Positions 1 through 5,223 of a DNA stretch of 5,223 nt are shown here, in pieces (positions within the stretch are counted from its first letter, which is position 1; the number at the start of each line of letters is the position of its first letter). The position numbers and the translations under genes are program-made. This DNA comes from Saprospiraceae bacterium (GTDB lineage Bacteria; Bacteroidota; Bacteroidia; Chitinophagales; Saprospiraceae). Location: NCBI GenBank assembly GCA_013001805.1, contig JABDLW010000544.1, positions 1-5,223 of the forward strand, read 5' to 3'. Below the pieces are notes generated by a model, which was given only the letters and a program-made list of their open reading frames with translations, ran no database searches and was not told where the DNA came from.

Positions 1-306
1 GCTTTTCGCCAAATCGACATACTTTATGAGCTCGCTTTTTTTTGTATGGACCTTGACGCAGAGGGATTTGAGGAATTAAGTGATCATTTCATCAAAGCAT
101 ATCGGAAATTATATCCTGAAGTCTTAATGGAGTCTTCAGATACCGTCTTGCTACTATACTACAAATTATATCGAGCCAATGTGAGAGCTAAAGTGACGGT
201 GCTTAAGGTAGAACAAGCAGATAATAATCAGGAACGGCAGACATTTATTAAGGAGGCTGAAAAGTATCTTGACTTGATGCAGGGCTATCTCACCAAGTTG
301 AGTTAA
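1..306 (+). CDS. C-terminal end of an aminoglycoside-phosphotransferase-like kinase (5' truncated)
   Basis: The reading frame is open from base 1 and ends at TAA 304-306, giving 101 visible residues. The first in-frame ATG (position 46) lies inside conserved sequence, so it is probably not the real start; the gene begins outside the window. Near the visible N-terminus is the pattern R-x-I-D-x-x-x-E-L-A-F-x-x-M-D-L-D, followed by a helical stretch and Y-Y-K-L-Y-R-A-N-V-R-A-K-V at about residues 52-64 counted from the ATG. From memory, this pairing is typical of the C-terminal lobe of COG2187-type proteins, an aminoglycoside-phosphotransferase-like kinase family. Their substrate is generally unknown, so no resistance role should be assumed. 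The catalytic H-G-D-L-H-type loop and metal-binding Asp would lie upstream and cannot be checked. Whether an ATP-binding P-loop domain is fused to this protein is also not visible. The product should be cytoplasmic; no membrane segment is seen. Confidence 0.65.
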   Translation, partial: AFRQIDILYELAFFCMDLDAEGFEELSDHFIKAYRKLYPEVLMESSDTVLLLYYKLYRANVRAKVTVLKVEQADNNQERQTFIKEAEKYLDLMQGYLTKLS

Positions 307-543
307 TACATGTATAGAATGCTGACTTCAACTTATATGTAAAGGTAAGGCAGTACACGGTAAATTTTGAAAGTGAAATCAGGATAAAAAGGATTTCATT
401 CGAGAAGTTGCAAACATAATGGGCCAATTTCGTAAAGATCATGAATTTTATTCTTTATTTAGTAGCTTCCCAACGGACTATATCATTTATTTCACCATAG
501 GGATATTTTGAATTATCCTGCACTTAAATATCAGTAAAGAATT
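307..543. other. Intergenic leader upstream of the GH3 gene
   Basis: This 237-base gap between two plus-strand genes is AT-rich and has no long open frame. Immediately after the first gene's stop is a 10-base perfect palindrome, ATACATGTAT (306-315), which has no loop and no following T-run, so it is not a standard terminator. A 7-base inverted repeat lies at 374-398 and is listed separately. A near match to the Bacteroidota -7 element (TAnnTTTG) occurs as TATTTTG at 504-510, one base short and without a clear -33 TTTG at the proper distance. The promoter of the GH3 gene is probably in this gap, but I cannot place it. The region just before the GH3 start (cagtaaagaatt) is A-rich rather than Shine-Dalgarno-like, as is usual in this phylum. 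Confidence 0.5.
372..400. repeat. Imperfect inverted repeat / possible RNA hairpin
   Basis: TGAAATC (374-380) is the exact reverse complement of GATTTCA (392-398), with an 11-base A-rich loop between them. A G-T wobble (373/399) and an A-T pair (372/400) extend the stem to nine pairs. No T-run follows on either strand, so this is not a canonical intrinsic terminator. It could be a structure in the GH3 mRNA leader, an operator, or chance in AT-rich DNA. Confidence 0.25.
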
Positions 544-2715
544 ATGAGATGGATCCTATACTTTTTTACCATACTTGGGCTAAATGGTGCCATTGCTCAA
601 CCTGATTTTCAGAATGCCACTCTACCAATTTCCGAACGGGTCGATGATCTCATTGGCAAGATGACATTGGAGGAAAAAGTTGGACAGGTTTTATATAATG
701 CACCAGCAATTGAGCGTCTGGGAGTGCCTCAGTATGGATGGTGGAATGAATGCCTGCATGGCATCGCCCGTAACGGAAGGGCCACGGTCTTTCCTCAGGC
801 AATTGGCATGGCGGCGACCTGGGATGTAGATTTGATGCAACGGGTGGGTGAGGCAATTTCTACGGAAGCACGCGCCAAATACAATGTTTCCATTGCCCAT
901 GGATTAAGAGGCCGTTATCAGGGTTTAACTTTTTGGACTCCCAACGTTAATATATTTCGAGATCCCAGATGGGGGAGAGGCCAGGAAACTTATGGCGAGG
1001 ATCCTTATCTCACGTCACGGATTGGTGTTGCATTTGTCAAAGGATTGCAAGGTGATCACCCTAAATATTTAAAAACCTCCGCAATGGCCAAACATTATGC
1101 GGTTCACAATGGCCCGGAACGGCTACGTCATGAGTTTGATGCGATAGTTAGCAAGAAGGATTTATGGGAGACCTACCTTCCCGCATTCGAGGCATTGGTA
1201 AAGGAAGCAAAAGTGGATGGTGTGATGGGAGCTTATAACCGTACCAATGGCGATCCATGTTGTGCCCATCCTTATCTCATGCAGGAAGTATTGCGTCGGC
1301 AGTGGGGCTTTCAGGGCTACTTTGTTTCTGACTGTTGGGCGATCCAAGACTTCTATCAAGGTCATAATCTGGTGGCAAATGCAGCTGAAGCGGCAGCACT
1401 GGCGCTAAATACCGGTTGCAATTTGAATTGCGGTAGTACCTATCCGGAACTAATTAATGCTATAGAACAAGGACTAACTACCGAAGCGGAACTGGATGAA
1501 AATTTACGGGAATTATTGCCTACGCGCTTTAAGTTGGGATTATTTGATCCACCGGGTTTGGTGCCGTATGATGCTATTGGCCCGGAGCAAATTAGACATC
1601 CCAATCACGTCGCTCTGAGTAAAGAGGCTGCCACTAAGTCGATTGTGCTTTTAAAAAATAAGGATCAGACCTTGCCACTGAAAAAAGACATCGGAGGTAT
1701 TTTCATCACCGGTCCGACTGCCGCACATGTCCAGGCACTACTAGCTAATTACTATGGTTTGAGTGAAGATCTCAAGACTTTTCTGGAAGGCATCGTAGGA
1801 AAAGTGAGTCCTCAAACCTCGATACAATATAGTCAAGGAGCTCTGTTAGATGAGCCGAACCGTAACCCGATGGATTGGTATTCGGGAACGGCAGCTGAGG
1901 TGGATGTGACCATAGCCTGTCTCGGAATTTCACAACTCATTGAAGGCGAAGAAGGCGAGTCTATAGCATCGCGGCATTTTGGAGATCGTGAAGAGATCGG
2001 ACTGCCATCAAATCAGATTGAATTCTTAAAAAAGATACGAGCTAACGCAAAGAAGCTGGTTGTCATTATCACTGCAGGTAGTGCGGTTGCTTGTCCGGAA
2101 ATATATGAAATGGCTGATGCTTTGCTCTATGCCTGGTATCCAGGTGAGCAAGGTGGCACAGCGATGGCTGATATTCTGTTTGGTGAGGCGGTGCCTAGTG
2201 GCCGCCTCCCAGTCACATTTGTGAAATCGATCGAAGATCTGCCACCCTATGAAGATTATGCATTGAAGGGCCGAACTTATCGCTACTTCGAAAAAGAACC
2301 ACTATTCCCCTTTGGGTTTGGGTTGTCGTACACTACGTTTGACTACGCCGATTTGAGAATGAGCACTACAACAGTGACGCGGGGAAATTCTCTTCAAGTG
2401 GAAGCTATGCTGACAAACAATGGCGATTATCGTGCTGAGGAGGTTGTGCAATTATATTTGACCGATCTTGAAGCCTCGGTAGATGTGCCCATGCAGGCGT
2501 TAAAAGGATTTCAGAGAGTAAATCTGTGGCCAGGTGCATCGCAAAAAATCGAATTTATAATTACACCGGAAATGATGCAATTGGTTAACAATGATGGAGA
2601 AAGAATCCTTGAGCCAGGACGATTCAGAGTACAAATAGGTGGCAGCTCTCCCTCAGTAAGAAATGAAAAATTGGGAGCATCGAGCCTACTTGAGGGTTTC
2701 TTTCAGTTGCAATAA
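544..2715 (+). CDS. Secreted glycoside hydrolase family 3 beta-glycosidase (beta-xylosidase/beta-glucosidase type)
   Basis: This 723-residue enzyme should hydrolyse terminal non-reducing beta-linked xylose or glucose from oligosaccharides, retaining anomeric configuration. Residues 1-19 form a signal peptide (hydrophobic core about 4-16, likely cleavage after A-I-A or A-I-A-Q). There is no lipobox Cys, so it should be periplasmic or released. The N-terminal barrel (about 30-335) contains G-W-W-N-E-C-L-H-G (65-73), D-P-R-W-G-R-G-Q-E-T-Y-G-E-D-P (140-154), the substrate-binding K-H pair (183-184) and the nucleophile Asp263 in F-V-S-D-C-W. The alpha/beta sandwich (about 365-590) contains I-E-G-E-E-G-E (466-472) and G-D-R-x-x-I-x-L-P (480-488). 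The acid/base is probably Glu467, with Glu469/470 as alternatives. A fibronectin-III-like domain follows (about 630-700). No PA14 insertion is visible, which explains the shorter length than many Bacteroidota GH3 proteins of about 850 residues. The ATG at 544 is chosen because it starts the signal peptide directly. The W-W-N-E-C-L-H-G region favours the xylosidase-like branch, but sequence alone cannot fix the substrate. Confidence 0.95.
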   Translation: MRWILYFFTILGLNGAIAQPDFQNATLPISERVDDLIGKMTLEEKVGQVLYNAPAIERLGVPQYGWWNECLHGIARNGRATVFPQAIGMAATWDVDLMQRVGEAISTEARAKYNVSIAHGLRGRYQGLTFWTPNVNIFRDPRWGRGQETYGEDPYLTSRIGVAFVKGLQGDHPKYLKTSAMAKHYAVHNGPERLRHEFDAIVSKKDLWETYLPAFEALVKEAKVDGVMGAYNRTNGDPCCAHPYLMQEVLRRQWGFQGYFVSDCWAIQDFYQGHNLVANAAEAAALALNTGCNLNCGSTYPELINAIEQGLTTEAELDENLRELLPTRFKLGLFDPPGLVPYDAIGPEQIRHPNHVALSKEAATKSIVLLKNKDQTLPLKKDIGGIFITGPTAAHVQALLANYYGLSEDLKTFLEGIVGKVSPQTSIQYSQGALLDEPNRNPMDWYSGTAAEVDVTIACLGISQLIEGEEGESIASRHFGDREEIGLPSNQIEFLKKIRANAKKLVVIITAGSAVACPEIYEMADALLYAWYPGEQGGTAMADILFGEAVPSGRLPVTFVKSIEDLPPYEDYALKGRTYRYFEKEPLFPFGFGLSYTTFDYADLRMSTTTVTRGNSLQVEAMLTNNGDYRAEEVVQLYLTDLEASVDVPMQALKGFQRVNLWPGASQKIEFIITPEMMQLVNNDGERILEPGRFRVQIGGSSPSVRNEKLGASSLLEGFFQLQ

Positions 2716-2729
2716 ATTTGACTCGTTCC

Positions 2730-2744
2730 TTGAGCTCAACGTTG
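2730..2744. repeat. Overlapping palindromes upstream of the 193-residue gene
   Basis: TTGAGCTCAA (2730-2739) and CAACGTTG (2737-2744) are both perfect palindromes sharing three bases. They sit in the 67-base gap between the GH3 gene and the next gene and are followed by a T-rich tract (TATTTTTTG, 2746-2754). Neither palindrome leaves a loop, so RNA hairpin termination is unlikely. A dimeric regulator could bind such sites, but no regulator gene is visible and chance is possible. The TATTTTTTG tract is one T longer than the Bacteroidota -7 consensus. Confidence 0.2.
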
Positions 2745-2782
2745 CTATTTTTTGTTGCACTTTATGTGAGTGAGACCCGTTT

Positions 2783-3364
2783 ATGATGCAATTGACAAAC
2801 AAAGAATTTGAACTAATACAAGATGTAGACTTTATTCTCACCAAGGTCTCGGTGTTAAATAAAATGAGGTTGCTGTTGGAAAGAGTGCGTCTGGAAATGA
2901 TTAGCGTTGTGATTGACAGCGATTTTAATTTTCCGGTGGGAGTGAACTTAAGTTCAGGTAAAATATCAAAAGGAGAAAATTACCGGTCTTTACCTTACCA
3001 GGTGCTGGATTATCCGGCGTATTTTGACCGGGAAAATATCTTTGCAATTCGAACAATGTTTTTATGGGGTCATTTTTTTAGTTGCACGCTGCATTTACAA
3101 GGCATGCATTTAGATCGGTATCGTGAAAATATCTGGGAAAACCGGAACAAGTTAATTGAACAAGATCTCTATATTTCGGTTGGAGAAACTCCGTGGCAAT
3201 ATCATTATGAGCAAGACAATTATGTATACTATACAAAAGAGCAAGAGGATCACTTGAAGCACCCGGTCTTTTTAAAATTAAGTAAAAAAGTGGCCTTGGG
3301 AGACCTGGAAAGATTGCCCGCAGAATCAGGGAAATTTATCAAATTGATGCTGTCTATCTTGTGA
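2783..3364 (+). CDS. Conserved hypothetical protein, 193 residues, cytoplasmic
   Basis: I do not recognise a named family, although the central motifs look like those of an uncharacterised protein recurring in Bacteroidota. There is no signal peptide or membrane segment, so it is probably cytoplasmic. The N-terminal third (about 6-45) is mainly helical and charged. The core has K-I-S-K-G-E-N-Y-R-S-L-P-Y-Q-V-L-D-Y-P (60-78), then F-A-I-R-T-M-F-L-W-G-H-F-F-S (87-100) and T-L-H-L (102-105). The density of aromatic and charged residues there suggests a conserved pocket or interface. The C-terminal part is rich in Tyr and Trp (W-Q-Y-H-Y, 138-142; Y-V-Y-Y, 147-150). Two adjacent ATG codons (2783 and 2786) are both possible starts; the first is taken, and neither has a clear Shine-Dalgarno site. 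It lies 67 bases after the GH3 gene on the same strand, close enough for co-transcription, but nothing in it points to carbohydrate metabolism. Confidence 0.8.
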   Translation: MMQLTNKEFELIQDVDFILTKVSVLNKMRLLLERVRLEMISVVIDSDFNFPVGVNLSSGKISKGENYRSLPYQVLDYPAYFDRENIFAIRTMFLWGHFFSCTLHLQGMHLDRYRENIWENRNKLIEQDLYISVGETPWQYHYEQDNYVYYTKEQEDHLKHPVFLKLSKKVALGDLERLPAESGKFIKLMLSIL

Positions 3365-3446
3365 CGATCTGCATTTTTAAGGTTGATGTTTTCCACTCCC
3401 CGGAGAATTTAGGGCAAAAAGAAATTGGGTAGATGAATCACTCGAA
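3365..3446. other. Convergent intergenic gap without a recognisable terminator
   Basis: This 82-base gap separates the stop of the plus-strand 193-residue gene from the stop of the minus-strand exported protein. Both transcription units should end here. The only inverted repeat seen is CTCC-CC-GGAG (3397-3406), whose two-base loop is too short for a normal hairpin, and a weak AATTT/AAATT pairing around 3408-3425. No stem followed by a T-run was found on either strand. Confidence 0.45.
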
Positions 3447-4400
3447 TTATTTCTTGAAGCGGATCTGATCTAGAAGTTTGGATTGTTCAAAATTAGCACT
3501 GTTTTTATAGCCTGAAATTTTTGACTCTAAACTCGAAGAGAGCAAAATGGCCTGGAATCTCCTAAGGGTTAGGATTTGTAAACTGTAAGGAAGCTCCCCA
3601 TACTTCATCCAGACCACCTGTTGGACCCAATCTTGAGCCAGGATAGCTTCGGGTAATTGTCTTAGAATATGTTTTGCGATAAAAATATTCTCGTTATTGA
3701 TCTTACTGAAAATGAGATTCAGGAATTCGCGTTCTTTAGGATATTCTAGAAAAACGTGATCAATACACCAGCGTTGATAATCATCATTCGGGTGATTTAA
3801 AAGATGCATCATCAGATCTTTGTCTGCGATATCCAAGGTCAACAAGGCAATGGAATCCTGAACGGCACCATGAGCCAAATGCCATATGGTATGACAGGTA
3901 TAGACTGCTCCATCCACAATGTCGGAAGATATGGATTTAGGTGTTGCACCGGTAATGCCATCAATTTGAGCCAGACTTGCTTTTTCCCTGCTACCCGGTA
4001 ATAGGGTGATGTCAAAGTCCTCCAGCATACTTTGACTGCTACTGAGAATGATGCCAAATTTTATGTAATCATTTTCATTGAAGGGCACATGATCTAATTT
4101 TGTGAGAATGGCACCGTCAGGCATTTCGTAGTGTAGATACTGCCCCATCAGGTCCCAGAATAATTTTATCCGTACTGGTTTGCATTCACCGGTTTCGCAG
4201 ACCTGGGTAAAGATATCGCTGGAATATGTTTCGGGTAATCCGATCGGATCATAATTCAAATTCAAAAGTATCCGCTGAGTATCTTTTACTGAAATCCAAA
4301 AACTGTCTTTGGGTATTTGTACATTCCCGGCAGGAAAGACAAACAGAGGTAAAATTGTTAAAATACCTAGTACAATAAATTTAGAACCTTGATTCACCAT
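3447..4400 (-). CDS. Exported protein with an ApbE-type flavinylation motif and HEAT-like C-terminus
   Basis: This is a complete 317-residue protein. A hydrophobic stretch at residues 8-22 after a short N-terminus with one Lys looks like a signal peptide (possible cleavage near residues 24-25), placing the protein in the periplasm or outer envelope. The middle region holds a Cys pair (C68, C73) in V-C-E-T-G-E-C-K-P-V-R, then K-L-F-W-D-L-M-G-Q-Y (79-88) and L-T-K-L-D-H-V-P-F (99-107). D-G-I-T-G-A-T (147-153, bases 3942-3962) fits exactly the consensus D-x-x-(S/T)-G-A-T, in which ApbE attaches FMN to the last Thr (here T153) in NqrC/RnfG-like FMN-binding domains. It is followed by G-A-V-Y-T-C-H-T-I-W-H-L-A-H (164-177), rich in Cys and His. 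Residues about 185-295 are helical, with two or three HEAT-like units. The start ATG lies 8 bases after the upstream stop, suggesting translational coupling. Covalent FMN and a redox role are inferred; the ApbE gene is not in the window. The helical half may be a protein-binding scaffold. Confidence 0.8.
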   Translation of the reverse strand: MVNQGSKFIVLGILTILPLFVFPAGNVQIPKDSFWISVKDTQRILLNLNYDPIGLPETYSSDIFTQVCETGECKPVRIKLFWDLMGQYLHYEMPDGAILTKLDHVPFNENDYIKFGIILSSSQSMLEDFDITLLPGSREKASLAQIDGITGATPKSISSDIVDGAVYTCHTIWHLAHGAVQDSIALLTLDIADKDLMMHLLNHPNDDYQRWCIDHVFLEYPKEREFLNLIFSKINNENIFIAKHILRQLPEAILAQDWVQQVVWMKYGELPYSLQILTLRRFQAILLSSSLESKISGYKNSANFEQSKLLDQIRFKK

Positions 4401-4408
4401 GTGGTGGA

Positions 4409-5223
4409 TTACAATGTATGTGATCTGAGCCAGTCAAGTTCGGCTTGCACTTCCGGGCCAATGGCTGACCAATGAAACAGGGCATGGTCATTTCTTTCAT
4501 AATGTTGCAAAGGAACGGGTTTGTAAATCGGTGTGGTGATTGCAATTATTTCTTGCCAATGGACAGTCGCTTTTTCCAGCCATTCGATAGAAGATTTTAA
4601 TGTCTTTTTGTCTCCTGAATCCAGATGTTGCTGATAAGCAACGGCAGCGCGTAATTTATCGGAAAAGTAAAGACCAAGGTGTCCCCAGGTTTTGATATCA
4701 GAAATCTCATAAAGTAAATCGTTGTTTTCTTCTGATTTAATATTTTTCATATGGTCCAAAGCGGCTAAGCAGAGGGCTTGCAGAGAATCCGCCAATTGTA
4801 GGGGTGTGATTTTTTTGGATAGTCCACTCACGCCTGGTGACAGAAATTCTTTAATGCTCATGTAATTTGGCTCAAGTGGAGTCTTTTCACACATTTGCAA
4901 CAGGGAAATTAATTCTACTTTTTCATTGCCCATTAGGCTCAGGAGGCCCTCAGAATATAAAGTGTAATCCCAGGTGGCGTTCCAATATGAAGCGATCACC
5001 AGTGGAACCCTGCCGACTTTCTGCTGTGCCTCAAAAAGTGCTGCGCCATTGCCAATAAAGCGGGATTCAAATGCATTGGTAAAAATAGTATCACTAGTGG
5101 TTGGATTAAAAAGTAACCGGCCCCACTGTTTATAATACATCCACTGTCGATCAAAAGCATAACGGTATAACGTGTTGGGGAGTGCAGTAATATAATCTTT
5201 GGCCGGGATGTAACATTCAGATC
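4409..5223 (-). CDS. C-terminal part of an alpha-glucuronidase-like (GH67/GH115-like) protein (5' truncated by the window edge)
   Basis: The frame is open to the right edge of the window, so 270 codons are visible and the start is missing. The ATG at 5140 is internal: the 27 codons before it continue the same conserved block. That block (visible residues 20-40) reads R-Y-A-F-D-R-Q-W-M-Y-Y-K-Q-W-G-R-L-L-F-N-P. It is followed by A-S-Y-W-N-A-T-W-D-Y (77-86), T-P-L-Q-L-A-D-S-L (139-147) and I-S-D-I-K-T-W-G-H-L-G-L-Y-F-S-D-K-L-R-A (173-192). From memory, these resemble the helical C-terminal region of large Bacteroidota proteins annotated as alpha-glucuronidase-like or carbohydrate-binding proteins. 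Catalytic residues would lie upstream, outside the window, so activity cannot be judged. It ends at TAA 4409-4411, eight bases before the start of the flavinylation-motif gene, so the two are very probably one operon. Its location cannot be judged because the N-terminus is missing; a secreted protein would fit its exported neighbour. Confidence 0.6.
   Translation of the reverse strand, partial: SECYIPAKDYITALPNTLYRYAFDRQWMYYKQWGRLLFNPTTSDTIFTNAFESRFIGNGAALFEAQQKVGRVPLVIASYWNATWDYTLYSEGLLSLMGNEKVELISLLQMCEKTPLEPNYMSIKEFLSPGVSGLSKKITPLQLADSLQALCLAALDHMKNIKSEENNDLLYEISDIKTWGHLGLYFSDKLRAAVAYQQHLDSGDKKTLKSSIEWLEKATVHWQEIIAITTPIYKPVPLQHYERNDHALFHWSAIGPEVQAELDWLRSHTL

Noticed and set aside
306..315. 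Palindrome ATACATGTAT as a terminator for the first gene
   Set aside because: It is AT-rich, has no loop and is not followed by a T-run, so it would not form a stable terminator hairpin.
504..510. TATTTTG as a Bacteroidota -7 promoter element for the GH3 gene
   Set aside because: It is one base short of TAnnTTTG and there is no TTTG at the expected -33 position, so it is not supported as a promoter.
419..511. Thirty-codon open frame starting M-G-Q-F-R-K-D-H-E-F in the GH3 leader
   Set aside because: The frame is short, has no clear ribosome binding site and is limited upstream by a stop at 374-376. Its composition looks protein-like, but that is not enough to call a gene or a gene remnant without a homologue.
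650..1365. Minus-strand open frames of 67-69 codons opposite the GH3 gene
   Set aside because: They lie inside a clearly coding plus-strand gene, have low-complexity or shadow-like translations and no supporting motifs.
3397..3406. CTCCCCGGAG as a bidirectional terminator between the convergent genes
   Set aside because: The four-base stem has a two-base loop, with no extension and no T-run on either side.
3867..3900. Y-T-C-H-T-I-W-H segment as a heme c binding site
   Set aside because: The canonical C-x-x-C-H is absent; only a single Cys followed by His residues is present.
3804..5058. Short plus-strand and alternate-frame open frames opposite or within the two minus-strand genes
   Set aside because: The minus-strand frames show signal peptide, conserved motifs and operon spacing, while these alternatives show none of these and are shadows.

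Overview
The window reads as chromosomal DNA of a member of the phylum Bacteroidota. The evidence is indirect: a moderately AT-rich, gene-dense sequence, ribosome binding sites without a clear Shine-Dalgarno motif, a secreted family 3 glycoside hydrolase of the type common in polysaccharide-degrading Bacteroidota, and unnamed protein families that I associate with that phylum. I cannot assign a genus.

Layout, left to right. (1) Positions 1-306 (+) hold the last 101 codons of a gene that enters from outside the window. It resembles the C-terminal end of the aminoglycoside-phosphotransferase-like kinase family (COG2187 type). (2) Positions 307-543 are a gene-free leader with one imperfect hairpin and no convincing promoter or terminator. 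(3) Positions 544-2715 (+) encode a complete, signal-peptide-bearing GH3 beta-glycosidase (beta-xylosidase/beta-glucosidase type). (4) Positions 2783-3364 (+) encode a 193-residue cytoplasmic-looking protein of unknown function. (5) Positions 3365-3446 separate two convergent transcription units. (6) On the minus strand, a two-gene unit reads leftward. The upstream gene (4409-5223) is cut by the window edge and encodes the C-terminal part of a protein resembling large alpha-glucuronidase-like (GH67/GH115-like) proteins. Eight bases downstream of it begins a complete gene (3447-4400) for an exported protein. That protein carries the sequence D-G-I-T-G-A-T, an exact match to the ApbE flavinylation consensus, followed by a helical, HEAT-like C-terminal half.

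Working together: the GH3 enzyme would release terminal beta-linked xylose or glucose from oligosaccharides in the periplasm or outside the cell. The minus-strand pair may be a second extracytoplasmic module in which a glycosidase-like protein is co-expressed with a possibly FMN-carrying protein. This link is inferred from gene order. No tRNA, rRNA, CRISPR array, insertion sequence or phage feature was seen. The most interesting item is the flavinylation-like motif in the exported protein paired with a glycosidase-like gene. Everything else is ordinary for a Bacteroidota chromosome.
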